This document shows, piece after piece, positions 50,198-63,120 of a stretch of 64,000 bases of DNA. Made by a program: the position numbers and the translations under genes. Origin of the DNA: Patiria pectinifera (Eukaryota > Echinodermata > Asteroidea > Valvatida > Asterinidae). The notes under the pieces were generated by a model. That model was given only the letters and a program-made list of their open reading frames with translations. It ran no database searches and was not told the DNA's origin. Numbering within the stretch: position 1 is the stretch's first letter; each line of letters begins with the position of its first letter. The stretch covers positions 1,116,001 to 1,180,000 of the forward strand of contig CM057137.1 of NCBI GenBank assembly GCA_029964075.1, read 5' to 3'.

Positions 50198-51459
50198 GCT
50201 GTCACGATGCAGCTTCAAACTGGTTGAAACTTGTTGAGTCAGATTTCAACTTGATGAACCGGGCATTCTCATTGGCTCACCAGGTGATCAGTGGCAGGTT
50301 TTTTTATTTTCTTAATTAATCCAAGTAAAGAACAGACAGATGTCCTTCGTCGCTTGCAGTCTTCTGCTCATTGTTACAACCTCTTTGTCTCGGCAACCTC
50401 ACTATGTGTAACTTTCTCCATCAGCTTTATGTATGCAGTTTCAAGACTGAAAAAAAAAAAACACACAATGGAGGCCAATGTCATTTAGCATACAAACGAA
50501 TACATTTACCTGGGGTCCACACGGACGAAATTAATTTCCACCCCAGAATGAGGCCGTAATTGCAGAAAAAGGTGCAAAAATGTGAGACAAGTTAGGCCCT
50601 ACTCCAGACAAAATAAAAAATCCCCTGGCTGTTTTCTGATTGAATGACATCAGTCGTTTCAATTTTTAAATGTCAACTCCGATTGGCTGGTGTGCGGGGT
50701 CACATACAATTTGCATTGCTCACATTATCAGACGCTGGTTATGCCACGGAGAGTGAGAGGGCTCCATTGGACAACAGGTGATACTGAGACTAGACATCCC
50801 CATCTCCCTCCCCCCCCCCCCATTTTGCAAATCAACGCCCCTCGAATTTAGTTTTTTTCTTGAAATTTCCGTCCGGCAATAGGCCTATGGCTATGGCATG
50901 CGGTTATTCAGATCACTCACAGACAATCGTATTTAATTGTCACATTGGACAACGAGGCCCAGGTACAAGTGACACATGGGTACAATTATGGGCACTATTA
51001 TTAACCAAGAAACACGAAATAACTTACCACCGGTGGCGATTTATGACGATGCACTTGCAGACTACTTCACAACATTCATAGGGCCCATGTAAACTTCACT
51101 GCTTACCATTCAGTACAGTGTGAATGAAATACGCAATGTAAATGCAGACTACCAGCTGTTTTGGTAGAAAACTATCACGTGACTTATGTCAACGTTGCTA
51201 CGGAAATGGTCATTTTTCTTTAAGATCGATTAAATACCAAGAAAGTAATAGGTATCCTCTAAATAAATTATTTATTAACTATTAGTTCCCCTCCCCTGAT
51301 TGATGATAATTCATAGTGTGTATAAAATCTTCAAATTCGATCGATATGAATATTAACATTCTGAAAGAGGATATGTTTGAAAAAGCTGGTAACCTTCGTT
51401 GATTGTACAGTAAAACAGTAAGAAAGCGGGATACCAAAACTGCTATCGTGGCGAACAAG
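50198..51459. promoter_or_regulatory. Divergent promoter region PPP1R42 / PREB
   Basis: 1,262 bases between the two start codons. Should contain both promoters and any 5' UTR exons. I see AT-rich sequence, an ATTGGCTCACC/GATTGGCTGG pair (near 50272 and 50682) carrying inverted CCAAT boxes, a poly-C run near 50815 and no TATA element that I would trust. Some of the open minus-strand sequence near 50200 is the PPP1R42 leader. Confidence 0.5.
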
Positions 51460-54400
51460 ATGGCGACCCACTTGGCCGATTTAGATTTTCCGCCGTATGT
51501 CATAAAATGCGTCGACGAAACTCACTTTCTTGTTGCAGGAGGAGGTGGACAAGCAAAAACGGGAGTTCCAAATTCAATAGTAAGTTACTAGCTCTGGAAA
51601 TTTGGATGTACTGAAAAGGAGAATGTACTTTGTTTTGTTTTGATAGTATTACAACGTGTCGTTGATGTGGATCCAAACGCTTCTAATTTCGACACTAATG
51701 GTTTTGACTGCAGCGTCTATGCTGCAGAAACTCCAACTAGACTACGTCAACTCGACGCATTGTCATAAGTAGTTCCTGGATGAATGGATAATTACAGTAT
51801 CTAGCTGCAAAATGTTGGGTGTGTACATACTCTTTGTTGAATCATCATCAAAAGTTTTCCCAGCAAAGTTTGATTTAAAATGTTGCCCTCCCTCGCCCCG
51901 CCCCCAACACCCCAACCACCCCCAAGGAAAGATTTCCATATACGAAGTTCACTCATTTTCCTCTGTATTGACTAACAAGCCCCAAGATAGCAATTTCATG
52001 TCATCAAAATCAATTTGAGCAGTGGAAAAATACAAGCATTTTCTTAGAAAATACTTAGAATTTTTCAGTCCAATCTCATGGGGTTTGTACACAGGGTGTT
52101 GAGTGAACTTCGTATATGGAAATCTTTCCATTCATTTTGTCAATTAATCCCTTTTTCCCAGTGTATTACCTAGTTTGCAGTGTTTGCAAAACATGGAATT
52201 GAGAACAGGCCAAGATTATCCCTAAAGTAAAATTCACCACTTTGACGAAAACCTTATCCTGGACTTTGCCAATTTTGTGTGTCCCCAGGAGATCTTTGAA
52301 GTGCAGAGGAGAGGGCATCGCTTATTTGCGGACAGCAAACTGCAATGTGACACTGATGTTGGAGAGGATAGGGCTGCCATTATGAATGCTGCCCTACGGT
52401 AAGCTATAGATTGCATAGGTTCTCAGCAATTACATGAACTCTCCCTAATATGCACAGGTATTGATACAAAACCTGGCATGATTGTACAATACTATACTAG
52501 ATTGTAATTCTTTCATGATGTTTCGTTTGGATTGCAGTTTTGATGGCAAAGAGTACCTTTTAGCAGCAGGAAAAGACGAGAACTGCCAATTTTACAGATT
52601 TGTTAAAACCAAAGAAACAGTGAAAGAGGATGAAGAGGAGCCCAAGCCTAACCAGGCACCAAACAATGGAAAAGACACGGGTAACTAGACATTGTAAATT
52701 ATCACATGATTATTTGGATGCCAAACTTTGGTCATCATTTGGTCATTGTCAAAAGAAATGTTGACTTCTGTGCACAAAATAGATTATCGAGGACTCATTC
52801 ACACACTTTTCATTTTGCCATCAATATGCTTAATACCTGAGCTTTCACTGTACATGTTTGGTTTGCAGGTGGCACAAGAAAACGAAAGAAAGGAAAAGAT
52901 TCCAAACAGACCTCAGATGAAAAAAACTCCAAAGAAAGTACTACAAAGTCCGAGAAAAATGCCTCCACAAACCCACAGGAACCCACCGCTCTTGTCACCA
53001 AATTTGACCTGGAGAGATTAGGGTCAGTCCAGACGGACTTCACAACCGGAGACAAGTACCAGAAAGCTGTGTGCTTTTCACCCAACGGTTTGTTCTTTGC
53101 CACCGGAGGAGCTGACGGACACGTCAGAATGTGGTCTGTAAGTAATCTTGGAAAAATATTGAAGCATTTTATTGAAATTGTTTGAAATGTTTGATTGGTT
53201 TTGAATAAAACTGTGTAGTAGATGGTCTTGGATTATAAAAATGGATACTAGTATGGAATCAAGGAAATGTTGATATTAGGGGAAAAAGAAACAAAGTGTC
53301 CTTTTTTAATTATGACAATATTTTCTCATTATAATCCCGCTACAGACAAACCCAATTTATCAGCGTGATTCATTAATTTTGACTGGAACCCAGACGATCG
53401 AGGTTAAGAGAATAAAAGTTCCATTATGCCTTCATGATTTCCTTAAAAAAACAACAGAATAATTTGAAAATTCCAAGTTCCTGTACTTATGTGTTTTCTT
53501 TCCAGTATCCTTCATTTGAGAAGCAGTACGAGATAGAGGCTCACTCAAAAGAAGTCGATGATGTCATCATTAACCCGCTAGGAAACAGGGTGAGTATCGG
53601 ACATCCTAAATAATATCCCAAAATAGTCGGCATTTTTGTGTGTGTTACATTCAGAAAAAAAAATACCTTTAAAAGTTTCATACCAGATTGTTAGTACTCG
53701 TTCCTTTACATTTGCTGAAAATCTTACCAAAAATCCATTTTCAGAAACAATACTCTTACTAAAATTGTCGCACAATTTCTTTTTGATGATTTTTTTTTTC
53801 CTGTGCCGTTCTTAGTTGGTGTCCGCGTCCAGAGACTCAACAGCTATCGTATGGAGAACAGTGGACGGTAGCAAAGTGTGTGACCTGAAATGGGACGGGG
53901 TACCAGCTGACCAGGCCAGCGGCTATAGAGTCAGATGCTGTAGGTAGGTTGTGATATCAAACGCCAGCTGAAACTTGTACTCCAGAGTTCTTGTACCTGT
54001 TGATGGCTATACGTCACTGTCATTTGATGCCACTGTCATTGAAATTGTCATTATTTGTTGTCATAGACTAATCCAGCCAAACCAACGGAATTGAAGAATT
54101 TGGTATATAAGGGCTAAAATTCCTTCGTCTAGAAAATAGGTTTTTGAAGATCTGACTGTCATAAATGTTGTAATTTCACCTACATTTTTAGTAACAAATT
54201 TCACAAAATGACTCAAATTCAAAATAATGAAGGAGGTATTCAATTTTACAGATTGAACTAATGTTCAGTTTGGGAGGGTTAAGCCCCCCCCCCCCCCCAG
54301 TGATTCAATTTCAAAAAGAGAGACTTGATATTTGTTAACGTTTTGCTCGCCTCCTTTTCTCAGGTTCGGCTTCACCGACAGTGACCCTAGCAAGTCCAGC

Positions 54401-55920
54401 ATGTACACCATCCACATCCCTCGCATCCAGGGCAAGACGAAATCCTCCTATCTCACTCGATGGAATTCCATCAAGTTCACCCCGGAGAAGACAGCGTGCA
54501 CGGGGACTGACGTGCTGTCGGCTTTGAATATCAGGTGAGTGTTGGAGTGAGTCAATTGAGTTAGTTCGGCTAGAGAATCCTGGTTCGAGTTCTTGTTCAA
54601 CCAACAATTATTTCAACATTTTGATGTAATAATGCGAAGGAAATTATGTGCTGTATTGGAATTCTACAGGGTGAGTCAAAAAAAGCGGAACCCAAAAACC
54701 CAAAAATATGTATATCATATTTTAAAAAAAATATGTAGCACCAAAAATAATAATGAATGGAAAGCCAATTTCAAAAGCTACTTTTAGATGGAAAAAACTA
54801 CTGAAATTGCTCAATCCGTTCAAAGAATATCACCATTTAAACGCAATGACCCTGGTTCCGCTTTTTTGACTCACCCTGTAGCTTCTTCACAACTTCACAA
54901 GCATGTTAAATCTGGCATGTGCACAGTAATGAGATTCCTACCAGACTACACGATTGCCCTTACTTGTAGTAGTTTTACACAAAAGGCAACATTATCATTT
55001 TACCGGACTACCTGATAACGTATTTACCCCTCTCATTTTTGTCTTTACAGCCACAGTGGCAACCTGGTAGGCGTCGGCACAATGTCCGGATCCATTGGCA
55101 TCTATGTCTCTTTCAGTTTGCAGGTAAGCCTGCAATTTGTTTATTCCAATTTTTCAAACACAGCGGCTGCATTGTTTTTCTCCTTTTGTACGTTTTCCAT
55201 TCTGCCCCAACAGGATAATTAAGGGAAGGGGTGCCTGTGCCCCATCCCCTTAAGGCCTGAAACCCTCCCCCTCTTCCCCCTCCCTCAAAATTAAGATTTA
55301 AAAAAATGGTTGTATTGTTAACCCATTGAGTGCCCCTCTCGTGAAAATAATTGCCCTCCCCCCTCCCAAAGTGCCCCTGCCAATTTGACCCCAGGCATAC
55401 CACTGTGTCTCGCCTATAGATTAGGTCATTGACCTAGAGTCAGAGGTCAAGATCTGCTAGACTTTAACGTCTTTAAGAAAGCTAGTGATTTTTAGACTCA
55501 CTGTGTTTATTTTTCTCCTTTTTGATGACCAGAAACTGCGTGTGGTGAAAGACGTGCACGGTATCTTCGTGACAGGACTGTGTTTTGTCCCGATGACAAG
55601 AACAACTCGTGCACTTCTAGGAGATCTTGAGACAGCGGTGCTGAGTATATCAGCTGACAAGAAAGTGTCAATCGTCGCCGTGGAACAGCCAAGTAAGCGT
55701 TCTATCTGGCTCTTAGTAATATCAAAATTATTCAGAGGAGAAAAACTACAAAAATTGTGTAATGATTTGATTCTTATTCACATTTCTGAATGCATCTTTT
55801 TATTTTTGTCCTTTTTATATCATTTTAGTGGAGTTTCCAGCTTGGTTGATGTTTGTTGGAGCGTTTCTTCTCATTGTACTCATCTTCACTGGATTAGCAG
55901 CGCTTGGGCTCAGCTTTTGA
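51460..55920 (+). CDS. PREB: Prolactin regulatory element-binding protein, SEC12-type SAR1 GEF
   Basis: Ten exons: 51460-51579, 52289-52398, 52538-52680, 52869-53137, 53506-53589, 53816-53943, 54364-54534, 55051-55123, 55533-55692 and 55829-55920, giving 449 aa. The N-terminal blade contains FPPYVIKCVDETHFLVAGGG, including the GGGG loop region typical of Sec12/PREB; WD40-like blades follow (FSPNGLFFATGGADGHVRMW, LVSASRDSTAIVW, HSGNLVGVGTMSGSIGIY, AVLSISADKKVSIV), and a hydrophobic C-terminal anchor (about residues 425-446, LMFVGAFLLIVLIFTGLAAL). In the family it is an ER membrane protein with a cytosolic propeller that loads SAR1 with GTP to begin COPII coat assembly. A Lys/Ser/Thr-rich insert at about residues 105-160 makes it longer than the human protein (417 aa). 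The start has an AAGATGG context. Introns 1 and 7 hold MITEs. Confidence 0.95.
51926..52129 (-). mobile_element. MITE family 1, copy B (204 bp)
   Basis: In PREB intron 1. Same ends as 9878-10082 (GGAAAGATTTCCATATACGA at the left, TATATGGAAATCTTTCC at the right) and an interior that is its reverse complement with scattered substitutions. Two inverted copies 42 kb apart show a dispersed family. Confidence 0.9.
54664..54881. mobile_element. MITE with CTACAGGGTGAGTCAAAA ends in PREB intron 7
   Basis: Left end CTACAGGGTGAGTCAAAAAA, right end TTTTTTGACTCACCCTGTAG. The about 28-bp terminal repeats continue into GCGGAACC / GGTTCCGC. Total about 218 bp, AT-rich core, no coding sequence. TA is present at both outer ends (TACAGGG and CCCTGTA), consistent with a TA target site. 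Confidence 0.9.
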
Positions 55921-56553
55921 ACTTTGACCCTTGACATGATCGTTTGCATTGATTTCTACGCCTGGCCAATCAGATGACGGGGAAAGGAGAATTGTCATGG
56001 CCTATAGCAATCAAGATTACTTGAACTTGAACAAGCATTGTCATATCAGAAGCTGTGCGGCTGTTACCTGTCCTCTTTTGTGATTGGATCTCCAATATGG
56101 GTTTCAGTGGGTTACAAGCCAACATAGTGTGTACTGTGATACTAAATTTGGCCGGTGTAAATGTTATTTTGGTTGTCCTTATTCAATAAGGTAAGGCCTC
56201 CAGTTTACAGTACATGTTTATAAGGCACCAATGTTGGCAGCTGTATTCAAATTTGTATATGGCTCTGGAGTATGGATAGTCATCATTTGTGTGTCAAAGG
56301 AAAGCCATAGCCAGAGTTGTCCAATGTAAGTGGCTGTGGATTTGAGCCAAGTGAAAACCCACCAGTCTGAAGTCATTCTGTAATTGGTTGTTATTAAGAG
56401 TGGTCTGGTTGCCAGACTTGTTGGCGTTGTGGTTGTGTTTTCACGACCCTAGAGGTTTTTTTTGTCAGTTAAAATTTATGCAGTAAATGCTTTTAGTCAC
56501 TGCTGTTAGGATTGCAATATTAATTTTGACACTAAGCATTTTAAAAGTATCTT

Positions 56554-56630
56554 CCCCAGCCCAGCCGCACCCTGGCCACACCCCAGCCACACCTTGGCCA
56601 CACCCTGGGTTACACCCTGGCCACACCCTG
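56554..56630 (+). repeat. CACCCTGGCCA minisatellite in PREB 3' UTR
   Basis: Units such as CGCACCCTGGCCACACC, CACACCTTGGCCACACC, TACACCCTGGCCACACC repeat with a period of about 11-17 bases. Confidence 0.85.
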
Positions 56631-56711
56631 AATCAGATGTTGTTAATTAGAAACTATCTTGTGCTTGTACATATTTTAATGTAAGAAATGAATCATGAAA
56701 ATAACTCAAAA

Positions 56712-56717
56712 AATAAA
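56712..56717 (+). promoter_or_regulatory. Candidate poly(A) signal for PREB
   Basis: AATAAA about 790 bases past the PREB stop, after the minisatellite and before strongly AT-rich sequence. Confidence 0.4.
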
Positions 56718-58300
56718 ATATTATTAATTATTAAATTGACATTTATAATTTTATTATCAGCAGTACTTGATTGGTATTTAGCAGAATACTAATCATTAAC
56801 ATACTCTTAGGTATTTCATTAAGAGAAAAAAAACTGGACTTGTTTACTGAATTTTGAAGATGTAACTTTTATGATTAAAAAGTTGATTGTATATTGTCAG
56901 ATGTACTTTGTTGCCTATTGTGCATGTCCTTAGACTTGAGTACAAGTCGCTAGACCTACGTGTTTTGTCTGTCGGCTGTATCTGTCCACGCCGGTGCACG
57001 GTGGGCGAACTAAACCGGGTCAATTACCAACTTGATTTCAAGTCGACCATTTCCTTTGCATAGGGTTTCAAAATGACATTGAATTTCACCCTTTGGTTTT
57101 TATGAGCAAACTCATTAACATGACATGTTTTTGTGGTTACCCGGATTTCAAAGCCTGAGAAATTGTTAAGTTTGTGTATGAAAATTATCAACCTTTTTTA
57201 GTTTTATATTTTTACGTTTGGGGGATTTGAAGGTTGAGAAATGAATGTTTAATAAGTTCAAATTTTTTCGTTTACTGACTTTTCATGCGTATATGTATTT
57301 GTATCTTCAGCCGTGAAGCCTCAAAATCATACATCGTTTATTTTACCGACGACTATACGCAGAAGTCCACTAAAAAAAATCAATATTTTTAAATTGAATC
57401 CAATGTCTACTACCGACCATTTGCCTTGATGTTTCGATTTTAACCTTTGTTGATCATACTTAACGTCCGTAATTACTTTGTTCAAAGCAAGTACCCGCCT
57501 TTACTCGACGCAACAATTCGGACCAGCGTCTCGACCTCGCAATAAATTCGATTCCTCCTCAACTGAAATGCCGTATCGATTTCTCGGTATGCAAGAAAAA
57601 GATGATATTATTTTAACCATCACGGTATCGATCCTTTCAACTCCAAATACTTTTTGATTGAACGAAAGAGATAAAGCAAGGACCGTTATTCTTCCAATAA
57701 AGGTCAGCCCCGCCCCCTCCTCCCCCTTCGCATCTGAAATCAATGTACCATGGAAAGCTGGATTGCCTTTGTTGGTGTGATTTGTCTTTTGTTGTCATAA
57801 ATATCGAAGGTTATTCTTGTTCTGTTCCGGGGTCTTAAGAACAATTCAATCAATTTCATCATCCATCCCGTTCCTCCTTGCCTTTGGAAAAAAAGCACGG
57901 CCGTCTTAGGCACGGGAACGTCTATTTTCAAGGCAGGGGTACATACGTTCAGAAGTGGACATGTTTCATTGTCTCACTCCAAAGTCTTTGAACATTTTGC
58001 TCATCTCTTTCTCGCTGTAAAGCCTTCCTAGCGTTGCTTCAACTTTGTCTCTGTCCCATCACCCATTTTTAACCCGGGATATTTGAAAGATAAACCCTAT
58101 ACACCCCAACCTAGATGGATGCTTCCGGAACCGTCGTTGCTCAAGTATTTAAACTAAAAAATGAGATAAAACAGCGATCCCAATCTCTACCTTTCATTTT
58201 CTCGATCGACGACGTGCCGTTTAGACGAGGAGTCTGTTGCAATCAATTTAGAGCTGATGAAATGAACTGATTTGTTTTTGCCTAGCCCCCAAGTTTCAAA

Positions 58301-61300
58301 ATGAAGAGGAAAAATTCTCCCCTGTTAATGCTCTTGACGCAAATTTTGTTGGAGTGCATTTTGATGTCGATGGGTAAGTTTTGGATAAAATTCAGGGGTA
58401 AAATCTCATTTGATAAAAATGCTAGACAAATTGCTGCTGCAGTGTCGCCATTGCTTTTTAATTGCTGCAAACAGAGAGTTGCAGTTGCGGCAGTTTCATT
58501 TGCACGCTGCTGTTATTTTTGATTGAAGCGGTCTAAATGAAGATGAATATGAAGCCGAATTGCAGACGAACCAGAGGTTTCAACTCCGAACGATGACACC
58601 TGTAAGGCTAACTATAGTTCCCTGTCTCATTACAGGCGTTATCGGCCTCGGGCCCGTGTATAACCTGACCAACCCAGAGACGAAGACCGTCTTCCTCGTG
58701 CCCTCTGACTCTTCCGATGACGTCAAATCGTTTGCCGAGGCTCGCGCCGTTTGTCGGCAGATTAACAAGGTGGCAGATTTGGCCGATATGGCTAATGCGA
58801 GTGACAGTGCCATTGTGCAGCAACTTATGGTGGATGCAGACGCCAGGTATGAATTTGAATAATATATGGTTTTTTTTAAAGGTATTTTGAAGTTTATTTC
58901 CGGATGAGGCGTTATCGTCTTCCCGAAGTAAAAACAACAACAACCACACAACAAAGGTTCAGAAAACCTCAAGTTGCCCCAGAAATATCGTTTCTGATGC
59001 TGCTCCCATACTTTTTTTGATTCTACGAAAAACGGACTCTGTTTTCATATCAGCATGTATGTCTTAGGACGCAGAAAAGGTGAACAAGCGCAAGGGCGTA
59101 TAAATGAGTAACACATTTCATGCAGATTTCATGATCTATCAAACTTGACCATGTAGGATTTGTAGGGTTTAATTAAAGCAGTGAATCGGACTCTGAGTTT
59201 GTATTTCTTAGAAATGTTGGATGAAATTGCGATCGGAGTGGAGGGATCATTTTTCAAAATGGCGATGGGCTTCAGGACGACTTTTACGGGTGAACTTTTC
59301 ATGGAAAACATCACCCAGTCATTGGTCAAACCTCAAAAAAATCGATCAGAAAATGAAAGAAGGTAAATCAAAACTGAATTTAATCTATGTCTTGCACACC
59401 TTAGATGGTTGTATTTTCCCGATTTATACACTGGTCTGTGCTCCTTTTAGGCACTCCCACTGGCTAGGAATACACGACATCCTGACAGAGACCGTCTTTC
59501 ACTCTCTACGCACCGGGCAGCCCGTGGTCTACAGTGCCTGGAAGGAGAACAAACCCACCCACGATGATTCTAAGAACTGCGCGATGCTGGAAGAAGGGCG
59601 TGAAACTTGGGACGAGGAGAAGTGCGATGCGGGCACAAACCGGGGAGCTCTGTGTAGCATCCTGCACGAACAAAGCCAAGAAAGCGGTACGTATTTAATA
59701 TATACGGTGATGTTTTTGAGGTTTGCCTCCAGTCAGAATTTTTAAAGAGAGAAAAGAGCTCTTCAGTATTTTAATTTGTGACCATGTCACGGTGCCCCTC
59801 TAAAATGAGGCCCAAAGTGCCCCTGTTATTATTTTGCTGTTGTTTCTCTCAGTCATACCACGGCGACTTTTCTCCTGTGTACAACCGTACCGCTTGGGTT
59901 CCAGAGACGTGCCGAACAAATAAGATATAAGGAGTGGCTGGTCGACCCAAATCGGTTTTGTTTTTCAAACCGGCAAACTCTTTCGTATTATTTTTTCCTT
60001 TAATGAGACTCTGGAGTCGTTCCGAACGGCTGCGACAGTCGATCTTTTGACAGCATCACTTCTAACTGTTTCAAACGTGGAGCTTTGCAAGTAGACTTGT
60101 AATTGTAAAAACTTTGCAAAAACTTTGTTAATCTTCGTAATTATGTTCGTCGCAAGAAGGCCTATAATCTGAAACGCCAGTCTAAAATGGGCGTTGGGTT
60201 ACGTTTCGTTATCACAATTATCACAATAGTTTCTAGGATCAACCATCTCTAAACTACGATCCAATCTTGGTCTTGCAGGTTGTCCTTTCCAAAGTGTCCC
60301 GTACGACGGTCTCTGCTACGACTTTCATCTTCTCCGAGTAGCCGATTTTGTCGGGGCGAGACATGAGTGCGAGGCGGTCGGACACGGGCGATTGGTTGTG
60401 CCCGACTCGCTGGATGAGACAAGATTTCTTCAGTTGCACGCACAGCTGTCGGGGTAAGTCGTTTATACGTCACTTCGACCAAGTGTTAAATAACACAGAA
60501 AAAATATTTTGCTCATTGCTGAAATATGTAGATAGCCAGATTTCCTATTGAATTCTTTTGCAGGCTCGACGCTGTCTGGCTAGGTATATGGGATAGCGAC
60601 ACGGATGAAGTCTACACAGGGCTGTACGGGGGAGCGACACCCTATTTTAATTGGGAAAGTAACGAACCAAATGAAGACCTGGGGAATGTTGGGTGCGTTG
60701 TCATGCTCGCTGACACTGGTACCTATGAGATTCGAGACTGCGCAACCCCCGAAGGAGGAATTGTGTGTCAGTTAGAACCAGGTATTTTCCTTAAAACAGA
60801 GGAAACGTTTTTGTATGTTTTTGTTTAGTAATGTCTGTTGTGTTTTCGTGACTGTTGGTTTTGCAGACGTAAGACGCAAGCATCATTGCACTGACAGCGC
60901 ATGCGTGTCAGCTTCTAACCAATCAGCTAGCCTTGCTGCTGCGCGCGTAAACAGTTGTCTTTTTTAAAGTATTTTAACAGCATAGGTCTGTAGACTGGTG
61001 ATAGACGAGATTTGAAGAACATGAAGTATGACAGAAGGCTTGGAGGACATGTCTACGGACTCCCTTGCAGTAGAGGAATGATGAGTGCAGGTACCATACC
61101 ACAGGTAAATACCTCCCTTTGACATATACATTCCCATCCAACCCCCCCCCCCCCTTAATTTGATCTTCAAGACGTTTGCCAACGTCCGGACTGAAAAAGA
61201 AGACGTAACATAACAGCAATAAAATGCCATTTTGGCGTGATTTCAAAAACTCGGTCACACCGGTGTTTTTTTTAAAACAAATTTCAACATGCAGTTTTCA

Positions 61301-61429
61301 GCATTTCTAACTTTAGGCTTCATCGAAATCGAGTAAGTTATTTTTTCTTCTCCCTTTTCTTTTTCAAAATTCAATCTCAGGGATGACTCTGCTTGCCGGA
61401 TCGTGAGTGTTATCATCGCATCAATCTGA
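58301..61429 (+). CDS. Secreted protein with two C-type lectin-like domains
   Basis: Exons 58301-58373, 58636-58846, 59451-59686, 60279-60453 and 60564-60781 are well supported; I add 61317-61332 (16 bases) and 61381-61429 to reach a stop, giving 325 aa. Exon 1 encodes a likely signal peptide (MKRKNSPLLMLLTQILLECI). CTLD1 (about residues 33-172) has the core cysteines (AVCRQ, NCAML, KCD, LCSI) and WLGI, but lacks the leading Cys-Tyr start; its calcium-loop motif is ENKP, not a canonical EPN. CTLD2 (about 175-303) begins CPFQSVPYDGLCYDF and has WLGIWD, an intact EPN motif in WESNEPNEDLGNVGC, and IRDC in place of the usual WND. EPN normally marks mannose-type sugar binding, so calcium-dependent binding by CTLD2 is possible but weakened by the altered second motif. 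Probably an extracellular recognition protein, possibly immune. The alternative 3' end, an exon 60867-60967 read to a stop at 60965, lies in repeat-like sequence and I think it less likely. Confidence 0.84.
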
Positions 61430-61750
61430 AGCTACAGAACTACCACGACCATATCTTCAAGATCATTCATCAGCACTTACGGCCTGTGTGATTTTAGATT
61501 AAGCTGTATTTATGCAGCGAAAGCTGTTCACTGAAACAGAAAGCTATATCACGTCGATTCCCATTTTCAAAGTGAACCAAAATGTCAAGGAATTGGAGCA
61601 AAGTTTGATTTCTCTCATCTGGAAAAAAAAACAGAAGAAAAATATTTCAATCCCATAATAACGACCGCCACAACGTGGCTGTCGTTCGAAAGGTTAAAAA
61701 CGAAAAGGAGAAAAAATGCAACAATATTCCCATTGTTTTTAATGAACTTG

Positions 61751-61756
61751 AATAAA
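61751..61756 (+). promoter_or_regulatory. Candidate poly(A) signal for the lectin gene
   Basis: AATAAA about 320 bases after the proposed stop at 61429, supporting a transcript end shortly beyond and hence the longer 3' gene model over one ending at 60967. Confidence 0.4.
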
Positions 61757-62924
61757 TCCTTTCAGAAATCATGACTGTATTTGTCACTCGTTTTCATTTG
61801 TTAAGTTTTTATCTGGACAATTAACACCGTTAACATTGCTAAAAAAAATTGATGGAGCCTTTTCCCTCGTGGCTTGCTTTCTGAAAACAAATATGAAATC
61901 GATGACAGGAAATGTTATAATCAACCACCACCTTGACAGGATAATAATATACCCGCCATTTATCGATCTGATAAGTCAATAAACTACGGCTGACGACAGT
62001 TACATCCTCGTGTCTTCAAGGTGATTTCCAGCAAAACAATTATAAGCAGGCTATTATGAGATGGAAAGACTTGTAAAAATTGTATAGACGAGCCAGAGGA
62101 CAATGTCACATATCGAGCTGCTTCGTACTTGTAGTTGATAAGAAGGTGTTGCTATTATGAGAAATGATCGATTGACGTTTACCTCATCAGGCCATTTTCA
62201 TTTAAAAAAAAAAGTTCACGCGTACCAGCGAGATAAATGGGCTGGTTTCAGTCCCTCCATTGTCATTATCTAAGACAAAGGAAGGAGGACGTTTGCCAGT
62301 TTAGAAGTGAGAGCTCTTCCCTCGCTGGTTCGCATGAGCTGTCACTCATTGAAGATCGTTATACCGGGGACCTCTCCTGCTCTACTGATATTGGTCCAAC
62401 ATTTCGTCATGAATGAAGCATTAACTATTTATGAACATCATACTTGCGCCAATAAATTTCAAACACGGTACGATTTTAGCTGGTAACCTCTTCTCTCCGT
62501 AAGCTTTAGTTTGTGTCTGTTCGGCAACCAGGACATTGGGCTATGCAGCAAGCTTTGTGGGGAAGTTGAGTAGGTTTTTTTAAAACAGATCCTTCCCCGG
62601 GCTGACATTCTCACTCAAATTTATCGAAAAAAAAATTAATCTTGAAAGTTTTTGAAACGAACTTCTTTGAAGTCACATCAAGGTTAAGTGTGCTTCAGAC
62701 AAACACGTCCGGGGACAAGAGGACAAGTACAGGGAGGCGATATGTCGAAGGATACGCCTCAGTCCATGGAGTATCCTGGCCGAATCATTTTAACGCAGTT
62801 TCTTGACTAGAGGTTGCAGCCAAATTCGCGAGCAACGAAGCTGAGGAGAAATTATCGATTTTTCTTAATTCATAGTTAAGACTTCATGTTAGAGGCCAGT
62901 TGGAGAGGGGGTAATACGTATCAC

Positions 62925-63120
62925 TAAAAACGTTGGGCAATTTGGGTTGATATGCAGACCCAGCGTTGGTCAACATATCAAAAGGTTAAACTCTTGGGCA
63001 AATTCTTCCCAATAGTTGGACAATTTTTACCCAAATACCCACAATGAGGTAGGCCTAATTTCAAAACAATTTTGGGTAAAATTACATTGCCCAGCAACAG
63101 CGTTTAACCCAACATTTTTA
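62925..63120. mobile_element. MITE-like element with TTGGGTAAA motifs
   Basis: Begins TAAAAACGTTGGGCAATTTG; ends CGTTTAACCCAACATTTTTA, an approximate reverse complement. TTGGGCAA, TTGGACAATTTTTACCC and TTTTGGGTAAAA motifs recur inside. No coding sequence. Confidence 0.7.

Larger units (their letters stand above)
55921..58300. other. Intergenic region PREB / lectin gene
   Basis: Left part is presumed PREB 3' UTR, with a minisatellite at 56554-56630 and a candidate poly(A) signal at 56712. No further gene recognised; the segment near 57480-57960 is open on the minus strand for up to 80 codons but resembles nothing I know. The right end should hold the lectin promoter. Confidence 0.55.

Noticed and set aside
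57501..57931. Two minus-strand frames (63 and 80 codons) upstream of the lectin gene
   Set aside because: No recognisable motif and no convincing splice connection to each other or to the lectin gene.
60867..60967. Final lectin exon with an in-frame stop after DVRRKHHCTD
   Set aside because: Acceptor and frame are possible, but the sequence (ACGCAAGC..., GCGCATGCG, AACCAATCAG) looks like dispersed repeat; the alternative with a microexon and a nearby poly(A) signal fits better. Kept only as a second choice.
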